Shown here: positions 7,495 through 16,073 of the stretch, piece after piece | Position numbering within the stretch: the first letter of the stretch is position 1 | Layout: every line of letters begins with the position of its first letter | Made by a program: the position numbers and the translations under genes | NCBI GenBank assembly: GCA_002344345.1 | Contig: DDTL01000150.1 | Location: forward strand, 1 to 30,167 | Direction of reading: 5' to 3' | DNA: 30,167 bases | DNA from: Saprospiraceae bacterium UBA2365 | GTDB taxonomy: Bacteria; Bacteroidota; Bacteroidia; Chitinophagales; Saprospiraceae | Notes under the pieces: generated by a model | Seen by the model: the letters and a program-made list of their open reading frames with translations, nothing else | Databases searched by the model: none | What the model was told of the DNA's origin: nothing

Positions 7495-10350
7495 CTACAT
7501 CGTTGCCTTGATCTCCACAATTTCGTAGCATTCGATCTCGTCACCTACTTTCAGATCGTTGAAGTTTTCTATAGATAATCCACACTCGAGACCTGCCTTG
7601 ATCTCCCTCGCGTCCTCTTTAAATCTTTTTAGGGAAGCAAGTTGGGCTTTTTGTCCTTCTTTGGTCGGGAAAATAACCACACCGTCGCGGATCAGTCGAA
7701 TGTATGCATTACGGACCATTTTGCCTTCCTGAACGTAACAACCGGCAATGGTACCTACCTTACTGACTTTGAAAGTATCTCTTACGTCAGCCAGACCCAG
7801 TATATTTTCCTCCTGAGTCGGTTCAAGCATGCCTTCCATTGCCTTCTTGATCTCATCGATCGCTTCATATATGATGGAGTAGGTTTTGATCTGTACACCT
7901 TCTTTTTCGGCCATTTTTCTTGCGCCTCCGGAAGGTCTTACCTGGAATCCGACGATGATGGCTTCTGAAGCTCTTGCGAGCAAAACATCGGATTCGGTGA
8001 TCTGTCCGACGGCTTTATGCACGATGTTGACCTGCAATTCTTCAATAGAGAGTTTTTGCAATGAATCAGTCAATGCTTCTACAGAACCGTCAACGTCTCC
8101 TTTGATGATCAGATTGAGTTCTTTAAAGCTGCCCATCTGTATCCTTCTTCCGATCTCATCCAGACTGATCCGTTTCTGAGCCCTGTTGGACTGTTCCCTG
8201 GTGATGATGGCTCTTTTGGCTGCGATGGCTTTGGCATCTTTTTCACTTTCAACACTACGGAATTTTTCACCGGCCTGTGATGCACCATTGAGACCGAGTA
8301 CCAAAATAGGAGAGGAAGGTCCGACGCTTTTTACTTTTTTGCCTTTTTCATTGAACAAGGCTTTTACTTTTCCAAAATATTCACCGGAAACAAGGATATC
8401 ACCGATTGCAAGAGTACCTTTCTGTACGAGCACTTTTGTAATAAAACCACGGCCTTTATCCAGCGAAGCTTCAATTACGGTTCCGATGGCGGGTCTCCTT
8501 GGATTTGCTTTCAATTCAAGCATTTCTGCTTCCAGAATAACTTTTTCCAGGAGTTCGTCCACACCGGTACCTTTTTTAGCTGAGATGTCCTGTGACTGAT
8601 ATTTTCCACCCCATGCTTCAACCAAAAAGTTCATGGAAGCGAGTTCCTGTTTGATCCTCTCCGGATCTGCACCAGGTTTATCTATTTTATTGATTGCGAA
8701 GACGATGGAAACTCCGGCAGCCTGAGCGTGGCTGATCGCTTCCTTGGTTTGAGGCATGATCTTGTCGTCAGCTGCTATGATAATTATGACGATGTCCGTG
8801 ATCTTGGCGCCTCTCGCACGCATCGCGGTGAACGCTTCGTGTCCGGGAGTATCCAGGAAAGTGACTTTTTTGCCTGAAACACCTGCTTCCACTTCGTACG
8901 CACCGATGTGTTGTGTGATGCCCCCTGCTTCACCAGCTGCCACATTGGCTTTACGGATAAAGTCCAGCAAGGAAGTTTTACCATGGTCAACGTGTCCCAT
9001 GACAGTTACAATAGGCGCTCTTGGTTCAAGATCCTCGGGTTTATCTGGTTCTTCCTGGAATCCGTCGGAAACATCTTCTTCACTTACAAAATTAATTTCG
9101 TGTCCGAATTCTTCAGCGAGAATTTCAATGACTTCCTTATCAAGCCGCTGATTGATGGATACAATGATATCCATATTCATACAGGTCTTGATAATTTCGT
9201 TGGGAGAGACATTCATTACACTTGCCAGTTCTGACACAGTAATAAACTCAGTCAATTGCAGGGTTGCGTTTTCAGCGTCGCTGCTTCTGGTCTCATTTTT
9301 CTCTCTTTTTACTTCTCTGCTGTCCTTACGGATCTTTTGCCTTTTGCTTTTTCCTCCACCCTTGAGTCTCTCATAGGTTTCCTTAATCTTATCATCGATC
9401 TCTTTTTGGGAGACGGTTTTAATTTCTTCTTCCTTTCTTGCAGGAGTTCTGCTGGAATGACCTTCGGACTCGATGTCAACAGAAACACGTTTTCTTTTTC
9501 TTTTTGCTTTGGATTTTTTCTGAGCAGCGCTTCCGGGTTGATCTCCTGGTTGAGCTGGTTTGGCAGGTTCAGGTTTTGCGACGGGTTTCGTATTTTCTTT
9601 CTTCTTATCCTTGGTGGTGAGCTTATTCTGGTCTATTTTTCCAAGGATTTTCAAACCCTGTAATTTTGGTGCTTCGTGTCTGATGGTTTCGATTTTCTCC
9701 TTTTCCTCAACAGGCGGTTCAATTGGAGCAGTAGTTTCTTCCGGTTTTTCTTCTGACTTTTCTTCCGGTTTTTCCTCTGCTATGTCAGTTTCTTCCTCCT
9801 TTAAAACAGGAGTTTCAGAAATTTCTTCAGTTTTTTCAATAGCTTCTCCGGCAGGAGCAGGAATTTCTTCCGGTTTTTCTTCCGGTTTTTCCTCCGGTTT
9901 TTCTTCAACAGGTTTTTTGGCAGCAGGTTTATCCAGGTCAATTTTTCCGACAACGGTCAATTTGATTTTTACACCTTCTTCTTTGTCAGGAATTTCCGTT
10001 GCTTCAGAAACAGATTCAGTTTCTTCCGGTTCAGCAACGGGTGGTTCCTCATCTTTTTTAACTTCTTCGGGAGCATGAACTATTTTTGGCGGCTCCTGTT
10101 TGGGTTTTTCAGCAGGTTTTTCGTTTTTCTTTTTATCCAATCTTTGATGGAGCAATTCATCAGCCATTTCTTTTTCAACAATAGCGCTGCTAAACTCTTT
10201 CAACAAAAGAGCATACATTTCATCTGAAATTTTCGCAATTGGCTTGTTTTCAACTTCAAAACCACTATGGTTGAGGAACTCAACGATGGTTGAAGTTGCA
10301 ACATTCAATTCTTTTGCTATTGTAAATAGCTTTTTCGTTTTATCTGCCAT
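7495..10350 (-). CDS. infB: Translation initiation factor IF-2
   Basis: 951 residues. IF-2 is the GTPase that delivers initiator tRNA to the 30S subunit and promotes 70S joining. Domains in order: an IF2_N helix-turn module (about 1-55), a long low-complexity linker rich in Glu/Pro/Lys (about 60-340), a second IF2_N module (about 370-420), then the G domain with GHVDHGKT (452-459, P-loop), DTPGHE (about 499) and NKID (about 551), and the C-terminal beta-barrel/C1-C2 domains ending at residue 951. The linker carries EKPE-type repeats encoded by 12-base tandem units (9865-9900). It is the third gene of rimP-nusA-infB, but 104 bases separate it from nusA, and that gap holds a full consensus promoter, so it can also be transcribed alone. 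Confidence 0.98.
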   Translation of the reverse strand: MADKTKKLFTIAKELNVATSTIVEFLNHSGFEVENKPIAKISDEMYALLLKEFSSAIVEKEMADELLHQRLDKKKNEKPAEKPKQEPPKIVHAPEEVKKDEEPPVAEPEETESVSEATEIPDKEEGVKIKLTVVGKIDLDKPAAKKPVEEKPEEKPEEKPEEIPAPAGEAIEKTEEISETPVLKEEETDIAEEKPEEKSEEKPEETTAPIEPPVEEKEKIETIRHEAPKLQGLKILGKIDQNKLTTKDKKKENTKPVAKPEPAKPAQPGDQPGSAAQKKSKAKRKRKRVSVDIESEGHSSRTPARKEEEIKTVSQKEIDDKIKETYERLKGGGKSKRQKIRKDSREVKREKNETRSSDAENATLQLTEFITVSELASVMNVSPNEIIKTCMNMDIIVSINQRLDKEVIEILAEEFGHEINFVSEEDVSDGFQEEPDKPEDLEPRAPIVTVMGHVDHGKTSLLDFIRKANVAAGEAGGITQHIGAYEVEAGVSGKKVTFLDTPGHEAFTAMRARGAKITDIVIIIIAADDKIMPQTKEAISHAQAAGVSIVFAINKIDKPGADPERIKQELASMNFLVEAWGGKYQSQDISAKKGTGVDELLEKVILEAEMLELKANPRRPAIGTVIEASLDKGRGFITKVLVQKGTLAIGDILVSGEYFGKVKALFNEKGKKVKSVGPSSPILVLGLNGASQAGEKFRSVESEKDAKAIAAKRAIITREQSNRAQKRISLDEIGRRIQMGSFKELNLIIKGDVDGSVEALTDSLQKLSIEELQVNIVHKAVGQITESDVLLARASEAIIVGFQVRPSGGARKMAEKEGVQIKTYSIIYEAIDEIKKAMEGMLEPTQEENILGLADVRDTFKVSKVGTIAGCYVQEGKMVRNAYIRLIRDGVVIFPTKEGQKAQLASLKRFKEDAREIKAGLECGLSIENFNDLKVGDEIECYEIVEIKATM
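9865..9900 (-). repeat. Three 12-base tandem repeats inside the infB linker
   Basis: On the plus strand TTCTTCCGGTTT occurs at 9865-9876 and 9877-9888, with a third unit differing by one base at 9889-9900. They encode successive Lys-Pro-Glu-Glu repeats in the IF-2 linker (about residues 151-162). Further copies of the same motif occur near 9737-9775. Being in frame, gain or loss of units would only change linker length. Confidence 0.8.
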
Positions 10351-10376
10351 TCAAGAGGACATTGTCTATAAAGGTG

Positions 10377-10407
10377 CAAAAGTATATATTCTAAATTTGC
10401 ACACAAA
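10377..10407 (-). promoter_or_regulatory. Consensus promoter in front of infB
   Basis: On the minus strand TTTG (10407-10404), a 19-base spacer, then TACTTTTG (10384-10377). This is a complete match to the Bacteroidota -33/-7 promoter (TTTG, about 19 bases, TAnnTTTG). Transcription would start near 10370, about 20 bases before the infB ATG at 10350. Just after the nusA stop a short hairpin-like AAAC/GTTT with trailing T's (10442-10455) could reduce read-through. infB is thus probably expressed both from the operon and from its own promoter. Confidence 0.72.
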
Positions 10408-10454
10408 AGTTTTAAATAGTTTAAAGTACCATTCTGAGGTTAAAAACCCCGGTT

Positions 10455-11693
10455 TCAATCTTCTTCAAACTCAGCATTTAATATGCGGAGTACTTCATCG
10501 ACGGTTTCGTCTTCCAGATCTGTTCTTCTGATCAGCTCTTCGCGGCTCAGGTTAAGTACGCTTCTGGCTGTGTCGCAACCGATATTTTTAAGTTCAACCA
10601 ATACCCAATCTTCAATTTCATCTGTAAATTCATCCAAATCCACATCTTCGAGTCCGAATTCATCGGATTCCCTGAATACATCTATTTCGTAGCCCGTCAG
10701 TTTGCTGGCCAGTTTGATGTTGGAACCGCTTTTACCGATGGCCAGAGATACCTGATCTGACTTCAAATATACACTGGCTCTCCTTTTTTCTGTATCCAGT
10801 TCGATATTCGATACTTTTGCAGGTGTCAGTGCTCTTTGAATATACAGATTGATATTACCTGTATAATTTACGATGTCTATGTTTTCATTTTTCAGTTCTC
10901 TGACTATTCCATGGATCCTGCTGCCTTTCATACCTACGCAGGCACCAACGGGATCTATCCGGTCGTCATAAGACTCTACGGATACTTTTGCACGGACACC
11001 GGGTATTCTGACTACATCCCGGATGGTGATCAATCCGTCCTCAATTTCAGGAACTTCCTGTTCCATCAGTTTTTCAAGGAACAAACTATCGGTTCTGGAA
11101 ATCACAATGACCGGATTATTATTTCTCAGTTCAACTTTTTTGATCACTGCTTTTACAATATCACCTTTTCTGAAATAATCTCCTTTGATCATTTCCGAAC
11201 GAGGGAGCAACAGTTCATTTCCGGTAGCATCATCCATGATCAGTAATTCTTTACGCAGGATCTGGCTGATCTCACCGATCACAATATTTCCGATACGGTC
11301 TTTATACTTTCTGTAAACCTCATCTTTTTCCAATTCCATGATCCTGGATATAAGCGTTTGCCTTGCAGCCATGATGGATCTTCTTCCAAATTCCAGTACA
11401 TCGATCTGCTCATAACACTCTTCGCCGACATCGTAATCTTCATCGATCTGATGTGCATCAGAAATGGAGATCTGTTTAATGGAATCCGTAACTTCTCCAT
11501 CCGGAACGATTTCCCTGACCTTCCAGAGCTCGAGGTCACCATTGGTCGTATTGACGATGACATCGAAATTCTCATCCGAGCCATACTTCTTTTTGATCAA
11601 AGTCCTGAAAACATCTTCCAAAACCCTTACCAATGTCGGCCTGTCAATGCTTTTCCCAGCCTTAAACTCAGAAAACGATTCGATTAAATTCAT
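10455..11693 (-). CDS. nusA: Transcription termination/antitermination factor NusA
   Basis: 412 residues. NusA binds RNA polymerase and nascent RNA, affecting pausing, intrinsic termination and rRNA antitermination. The N-terminal polymerase-binding domain (1-130, with DYDVGEECYEQIDVLEFGRRSI near 90) is followed by an S1 domain (about 135-200, GEISQILRKELLIM), then two KH domains (about 230-345) with RIPGVRAKVSV, DPVGACVGMKGSRI and AIGKSGSNIKLASKLTG. A single short acidic helix-hairpin-helix C-terminus (about 365-412) follows, as usual in Bacteroidota, instead of the two acidic repeats of E. coli. The ATG lies 10 bases downstream of the rimP stop, so the two genes are one transcription unit. 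Confidence 0.98.
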   Translation of the reverse strand: MNLIESFSEFKAGKSIDRPTLVRVLEDVFRTLIKKKYGSDENFDVIVNTTNGDLELWKVREIVPDGEVTDSIKQISISDAHQIDEDYDVGEECYEQIDVLEFGRRSIMAARQTLISRIMELEKDEVYRKYKDRIGNIVIGEISQILRKELLIMDDATGNELLLPRSEMIKGDYFRKGDIVKAVIKKVELRNNNPVIVISRTDSLFLEKLMEQEVPEIEDGLITIRDVVRIPGVRAKVSVESYDDRIDPVGACVGMKGSRIHGIVRELKNENIDIVNYTGNINLYIQRALTPAKVSNIELDTEKRRASVYLKSDQVSLAIGKSGSNIKLASKLTGYEIDVFRESDEFGLEDVDLDEFTDEIEDWVLVELKNIGCDTARSVLNLSREELIRRTDLEDETVDEVLRILNAEFEED

Positions 11694-11703
11694 TGTTTTA
11701 TCA

Positions 11704-12159
11704 TTAAAAACTTACAATAATTTTTGCATACTCTATCTCTTCAAAACTGACAGAGAGTGATGTCGTACCTGTTTTTTTATCGGTCATTTCCAAAATGATA
11801 CCGTTCTCAGAAAGTTCCTTTAAAAGGCCTTTGACGGTTTCTCCATTATTTAATTTAACCTTCAGGTTCCTGCCGATATTTTTTGGAAATTGCCTGGGTA
11901 TCAACGGTCTTTCCAAACCAGGTGATGACACTTCCAAAGTATATTTTTCCCCCAAAACATTTGTCTCATCCAGATATTTCTCAATGTGTCTGCTAATTGA
12001 AACGCACATTTCATGGCTCACTCCGTGATCAGAATCAATAAAAATCTCCATACGGGGTTTTTGAAATACCTTCAGTTCTACTAAAAAACAGTCAGTAAAA
12101 CCTTCCTGCTGAAATTTTTCAGACAATAAAACCAGTATTTTTTCTTTAATTGCTTCCAA
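11704..12159 (-). CDS. rimP: Ribosome maturation factor RimP
   Basis: 151 residues, normal for RimP, which assists 30S subunit assembly. The N-terminal alpha/beta domain contains MEIFIDSDHGVSHEMCVSISRHIEKYLDE and YTLEVSSPGLERPL (about 34-85), the family's most conserved block. The C-terminal SH3-like domain follows (about 90-151). The frame has no ATG at this position: the start is TTG (12159-12157), and no in-frame ATG lies upstream before the promoter. The ATG at 12170 is in another frame. A weak start codon plus the leader hairpin suggests tight control of this first gene of the rimP-nusA-infB operon. The product is certain; the exact start is less so. Confidence 0.94.
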   Translation of the reverse strand: MEAIKEKILVLLSEKFQQEGFTDCFLVELKVFQKPRMEIFIDSDHGVSHEMCVSISRHIEKYLDETNVLGEKYTLEVSSPGLERPLIPRQFPKNIGRNLKVKLNNGETVKGLLKELSENGIILEMTDKKTGTTSLSVSFEEIEYAKIIVSF

Positions 12160-12181
12160 AACAGATCCATATATAATTAAA

Positions 12182-12205
12182 AGAGGGAACGTATCTGTTC
12201 CCTCT
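12182..12205 (-). promoter_or_regulatory. Attenuator-like hairpin in the rimP leader
   Basis: A perfect 9-base inverted repeat, AGAGGGAAC (12182-12190) and GTTCCCTCT (12197-12205), with a 6-base loop GTATCT. On the minus strand, the direction of rimP, the right arm ends in TCTTTTAATT, so the structure resembles a short intrinsic terminator. It lies between the -7 box (12221-12228) and the rimP start (12159). Because NusA acts on such structures and is encoded in this operon, autoregulation by attenuation is plausible but unproven. Confidence 0.6.
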
Positions 12206-12220
12206 CCACTAAAATCACCG

Positions 12221-12228
12221 CAAAGATA
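12221..12228 (-). promoter_or_regulatory. Candidate -7 box of the rimP-nusA-infB operon
   Basis: TATCTTTG on the minus strand matches TAnnTTTG exactly, 62 bases before the rimP start. The -33 element is not clear. The box lies in the 166-base divergent spacer shared with the purine nucleoside phosphorylase gene. Confidence 0.5.
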
Positions 12229-12300
12229 CGCATTTTCAAGGATTTACCTAATAATTGCATAGTAATTTAGTAAATCAGGCAAAATAATCATACTTTTAGC

Positions 12301-12308
12301 TATTTTTG
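12301..12308 (+). promoter_or_regulatory. Candidate -7 box for the purine nucleoside phosphorylase gene
   Basis: TATTTTTG on the plus strand matches TAnnTTTG exactly. The transcript would begin around 12314, which leaves only about 6 bases before the ATG at 12320 and about 12 before the ATG at 12326; this favours the second ATG. No convincing -33 TTTG. Confidence 0.45.
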
Positions 12309-12325
12309 AGACAGAATCAATGATT

Positions 12326-13147
12326 ATGATCGAAAAAATAAACGAAACTGTACGATTTATCCAATCTTTTTGTCCCGAAATACCCCGGATCGCCATGGTT
12401 TTTGGTTCAGGTATCTCTAGTGAAGCATTACTGGATCAGGTTTTTGCAAGGTTACCATACAATAAAATACCACATTTTGCCATCAGTACGGTGAAGAATC
12501 ATAAAGGTGAACTGGTCATCGGAGAGAGAGCTGGTAAAACGCTCTTGCTTTTCTCAGGAAGATTGCATTATTATGAGGGTTATTCTGCCAAAGAGATCAC
12601 CTATCCTGTCCGTATTCTGAAGGATCTTGGTGTGGAACAGCTTATCCTGACTAATGCAGCAGGAGGGGTCAACCCTGATTTTAATGCCGGTGATATCATG
12701 CAGATCTCTGATCATATCAACCTGTTTCCGGATCATCCGTTGAGAGGAAAGAATGATGAACGGCTCGGGCCGCGTTTCCCGGACATGTTACACGCTTATA
12801 ACCCGGAATTTTTAGTTCAGATGGAGACTCTGAGCACAACATTGGATATTCCATTGAGGAAAGGTGTTTATCTGGCTTCCCAGGGTCCAAGCCTTGAAAC
12901 TCCTGCTGAATATACCATGATGCGTTTTATGGGAGCAGATGCTGTCGGAATGTCTACTGTGCTGGAAACCATTGTAGCTGTACATTCAGGAATTAAAGTC
13001 AATGGATTTTCAGTCATTTCCAATGAATGCTTTCCTATAGAAAGGATCGTGGAAACCTCTGAACAGGATGTGGTGGATATGGTTAAAAAATCTGAAGACC
13101 GTTTGATGCAGCTGGTTGCTGCCTGGCTTGATAATTACTGCCCCTGA
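12326..13147 (+). CDS. punA: Purine nucleoside phosphorylase, trimeric PNP-I type
   Basis: 273 residues from the chosen ATG at 12326; an ATG two codons earlier (12320) is possible but would sit almost at the predicted transcript start. The enzyme cleaves inosine and guanosine with phosphate to base plus ribose 1-phosphate in purine salvage. Seen in the sequence: VFGSG near residue 23 (phosphate loop), SGRLHYYEGYS near 76 (phosphate-binding Arg/His), LTNAAGGVNPDFNAGDIMQISDHINL (about 109-134), ASQGPSLETPAEY near 188 with the purine-contacting Glu, and VGMSTVLETIVA near 212. This is the set for the low-molecular-weight trimeric class. uvrA follows after 72 bases and has its own -7 box, so the two need not be co-transcribed. 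Confidence 0.95.
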   Translation: MIEKINETVRFIQSFCPEIPRIAMVFGSGISSEALLDQVFARLPYNKIPHFAISTVKNHKGELVIGERAGKTLLLFSGRLHYYEGYSAKEITYPVRILKDLGVEQLILTNAAGGVNPDFNAGDIMQISDHINLFPDHPLRGKNDERLGPRFPDMLHAYNPEFLVQMETLSTTLDIPLRKGVYLASQGPSLETPAEYTMMRFMGADAVGMSTVLETIVAVHSGIKVNGFSVISNECFPIERIVETSEQDVVDMVKKSEDRLMQLVAAWLDNYCP

Positions 13148-13162
13148 AAAAGGAATTAAATG

Positions 13163-13170
13163 TAACTTTG
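13163..13170 (+). promoter_or_regulatory. Candidate -7 box for uvrA
   Basis: TAACTTTG matches TAnnTTTG exactly, 15 bases past the stop of the upstream gene and about 50 before the uvrA ATG at 13220. A -33 TTTG at the proper spacing is not seen. Confidence 0.45.
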
Positions 13171-13219
13171 CACTTTTTTACCCAAAAAGAGACCCATAAG
13201 GTTGATTTTTTATAACATT

Positions 13220-16045
13220 ATGGAAAATAATTCTTTTATCACAATTACAGGGGCGAGAGAACACAACCTAAGGGACATCCATCTGAAAATTCCCAAAAAT
13301 AAACTGGTTGTGATCACGGGGATCAGCGGCAGCGGCAAATCCTCCCTGGCTTTTGATACCATTTATGCTGAAGGACAGCGAAGGTATTTTGAAACATTTT
13401 CTGCTTACGCCCGGCAATTTCTTGGCAATATGGAAAGACCGGATGTGGATCAGATCACAGGATTGAGTCCTGTGATCTCCATAGAACAAAAATCTACCGG
13501 CTGGAATCCGCGTTCAACTGTTGGAACCACAACAGAGGTGTATGATTTTTTGAGGTTGTTGTTTGCCAGAACTGCAGAAGCTTACTCCTATGTCACAGGA
13601 AAAAAAATGATCAAATATTCGGAGGATCAGATCATTGACCAGATCCTGCGGGAGTTTTCCGGTAAAATGATCATGGTCCTGGCGCCGATGGTCCGCGCAA
13701 GAAAGGGACATTATAAAGAATTGTTCGAACAGCTCAGAAAAAGAGGTTATAACAAAGTCAGGGTAGACGGAGATGTTCTGGAACTCATTCCTGATCTGAA
13801 ACTTGACAGGTACAAAACCCACGATATAGAATTGGTAGTAGACCGGATAAGGATTGAAGATAATAAACGGGATCGCATCTCCATGTCTGTTCAGACCGCA
13901 TTGAATATGGCCAATAATTTCATATTTATCCTGGATACAGAAAGTGGTTCCAATTATCCTTACAGTAAATTTTTGATGTGTGCGGATTCAGGGATCTCAT
14001 ATGAAGAACCTTCACCAAATTCTTTTTCGTTCAATTCTCCATACGGTGCCTGTCCACATTGTAACGGTCTGGGAATGATCAATACTGCGGATATTGAGAA
14101 AGTCATTCCCGACTGGGATAAATCCATTAATCAGGAAGGTATTGTTCCATTCGGGGAAGTCAGAGATACCTGGACATTTAAACAATTAAAAAACATTGCC
14201 AGTAAGTATCAGTTCGATTTTGACACGCCTGTCAAAGAAATTCCGGAAGAAGCGCTGAACAGAATTTTATTTGGCGGCGATGAGACCCTGAAGTTAGAGC
14301 TTGATTTTATGCCAACAGAATTTACATACAATCTTGGATATGAAGGTCTGATGTATATGTTGAAACGATGGTATGAGGAGACTACTTCTGAGAAACTCAG
14401 AACATGGGCAGAAGATTTTATGTCCATCATTGAATGCCCGGAATGCAGCGGCTACCGGCTGAAAAAGGAGTCATTGCATTTCAAACTGGCGGAAACGCAT
14501 ATCGGGCAACTGGCAAACAAGGATCTGCACCAATTGCTTGCATGGTTTAACGACCTGGATGGCAAGCTGGACGACACCCAAATGCAGATCTCCAGGGATA
14601 TCATCAAGGAAATTAAAAAAAGGCTTGAATTTCTTTTGCAGGTAGGTCTTGGATATCTGAGTCTGAACAGGCCGACAAGAACATTATCCGGTGGTGAAGC
14701 ACAAAGGATCAGACTCGCGACTCAGATTGGTTCCAAACTTACCGGAATCACCTATGTTTTGGATGAACCTTCGATTGGTTTGCACCAGCGCGATAATTTT
14801 AAATTGATTGAAGCCCTCAAATCGTTGACTCAAATCGGAAATTCAGTAATTGTGGTAGAGCATGATAAAGAGATCATGCTGGCTTCAGATTTTTTGGTCG
14901 ACCTGGGGCCGGGAGCCGGAAAAGATGGAGGATTGATCATCGCTCAGGGTACCCCGGAAGAAGTGAATCAAATGTCAGGAATAACAGCAGATTATCTAAG
15001 CAACAGAAAAGAGATCGCCATACCGGAAATCAGAAGGAAAGGAAATGGAAAATTTTTGTTGCTTAGCGGTGCAACCGGAAACAATCTTAAGGATGTTACT
15101 TTGAAAATTCCCCTGGGAACACTTTGCTGTATTACAGGTGTGTCGGGTAGTGGGAAATCGAGCCTGATCAATGAAACATTGTATCCGATATTGAGAAAAC
15201 ATTTTTACAGAAGCCTGAAAAAGCCTTTACCTTACCAAACTCTTGAAGGCATCGGACACATCGATAAAGTGATAGAAATCGACCAGAAGCCAATTGGCAG
15301 AACGCCCAGGTCAAATCCTGCTACTTATACCGGTTTGTTTACCAATATAAGGAATTTGTTTGCAAATATGCCGGATGCTAAGATACGTGGCTACAAGTCA
15401 GGCAGATTCTCTTTTAATGTTAAAGGAGGCAGGTGTGAAACCTGTCAGGGTGGCGGGGAACGTAAAATAGAAATGAATTTTCTTCCGGATGTCTATGTGA
15501 AATGCGAGACTTGTGAAGGAAAACGATACAACAGGGAAACCCTGGAAGTATTGTTCAAGGGTAAAAATATTTCCGAGGTGCTGAATATGACCATTGAGGA
15601 AGGAATGGAGTTTTTCAGCAGCATACCTGCCATTTCCCAAAAACTCAGGACCCTGATGGATGTCGGACTTGGATACATCACATTAGGACAACAGGCAACC
15701 ACGCTGTCCGGAGGAGAAGCTCAAAGGGTCAAACTGGCTGAAGAACTTTCTAAAAAAGATACAGGCAATACCTTATATATTTTGGATGAGCCGACCACAG
15801 GCCTTCATTTTGAGGATATCAGTCATCTGATCAATGTGTTGGGAAAACTCGTAGATAAAGGAAATACAGTGATCGTGATAGAACACAATATGGATATCAT
15901 TAAAGTGGCGGATCACATCATTGATATCGGCCCCGAAGGTGGTCAGGAAGGGGGACAACTGGTGGCTTCAGGTACTCCGGAAGAGATCTGTCTCATTTCT
16001 TCCAGCTATACAGGATCATACCTTAAAAAGGAGTTGCATATTTAA
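13220..16045 (+). CDS. uvrA: Excinuclease ABC subunit UvrA
   Basis: 941 residues, the usual size. UvrA is the damage-recognition ATPase of nucleotide excision repair and loads UvrB on DNA. Two ABC modules are visible: Walker A GISGSGKSS (34-42) and GVSGSGKSS (about 640), signature LSGGEAQR at about 489 and 828, and Walker B YVLDEPSIGLH and YILDEPTTGLH. The zinc modules are CPHCNGLG, paired with CPECSGYR in the first half, and CETCQGGG with CETCEGKR in the second. The start is the ATG at 13220 (MENNSFITITGAREHNL); a TTG six codons earlier opens the same frame but gives a non-family extension. All functional motifs look intact. Confidence 0.98.
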   Translation: MENNSFITITGAREHNLRDIHLKIPKNKLVVITGISGSGKSSLAFDTIYAEGQRRYFETFSAYARQFLGNMERPDVDQITGLSPVISIEQKSTGWNPRSTVGTTTEVYDFLRLLFARTAEAYSYVTGKKMIKYSEDQIIDQILREFSGKMIMVLAPMVRARKGHYKELFEQLRKRGYNKVRVDGDVLELIPDLKLDRYKTHDIELVVDRIRIEDNKRDRISMSVQTALNMANNFIFILDTESGSNYPYSKFLMCADSGISYEEPSPNSFSFNSPYGACPHCNGLGMINTADIEKVIPDWDKSINQEGIVPFGEVRDTWTFKQLKNIASKYQFDFDTPVKEIPEEALNRILFGGDETLKLELDFMPTEFTYNLGYEGLMYMLKRWYEETTSEKLRTWAEDFMSIIECPECSGYRLKKESLHFKLAETHIGQLANKDLHQLLAWFNDLDGKLDDTQMQISRDIIKEIKKRLEFLLQVGLGYLSLNRPTRTLSGGEAQRIRLATQIGSKLTGITYVLDEPSIGLHQRDNFKLIEALKSLTQIGNSVIVVEHDKEIMLASDFLVDLGPGAGKDGGLIIAQGTPEEVNQMSGITADYLSNRKEIAIPEIRRKGNGKFLLLSGATGNNLKDVTLKIPLGTLCCITGVSGSGKSSLINETLYPILRKHFYRSLKKPLPYQTLEGIGHIDKVIEIDQKPIGRTPRSNPATYTGLFTNIRNLFANMPDAKIRGYKSGRFSFNVKGGRCETCQGGGERKIEMNFLPDVYVKCETCEGKRYNRETLEVLFKGKNISEVLNMTIEEGMEFFSSIPAISQKLRTLMDVGLGYITLGQQATTLSGGEAQRVKLAEELSKKDTGNTLYILDEPTTGLHFEDISHLINVLGKLVDKGNTVIVIEHNMDIIKVADHIIDIGPEGGQEGGQLVASGTPEEICLISSSYTGSYLKKELHI

Positions 16046-16055
16046 TAACCCCGGA

Positions 16056-16073
16056 CTTTTTAAGGTTAAAAAG
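16056..16073. terminator. Weak bidirectional terminator-like hairpin between uvrA and the DksA-like gene
   Basis: CTTTTT (16056-16061) and AAAAAG (16068-16073) form a 6-base inverted repeat around AAGGTT in the 20-base gap between two convergent genes, overlapping the stop codon of the minus-strand gene. It is AT-rich and therefore weak. Confidence 0.3.

Noticed and set aside
9560..10078. 172-codon plus-strand Ser/Gly-rich repetitive frame
   Set aside because: Shadow of the repeated linker of infB; the repeats are explained by the IF-2 reading frame.
12168..12170. ATG at 12170 as the rimP start
   Set aside because: It is not in the rimP reading frame; the in-frame start is the TTG at 12159.
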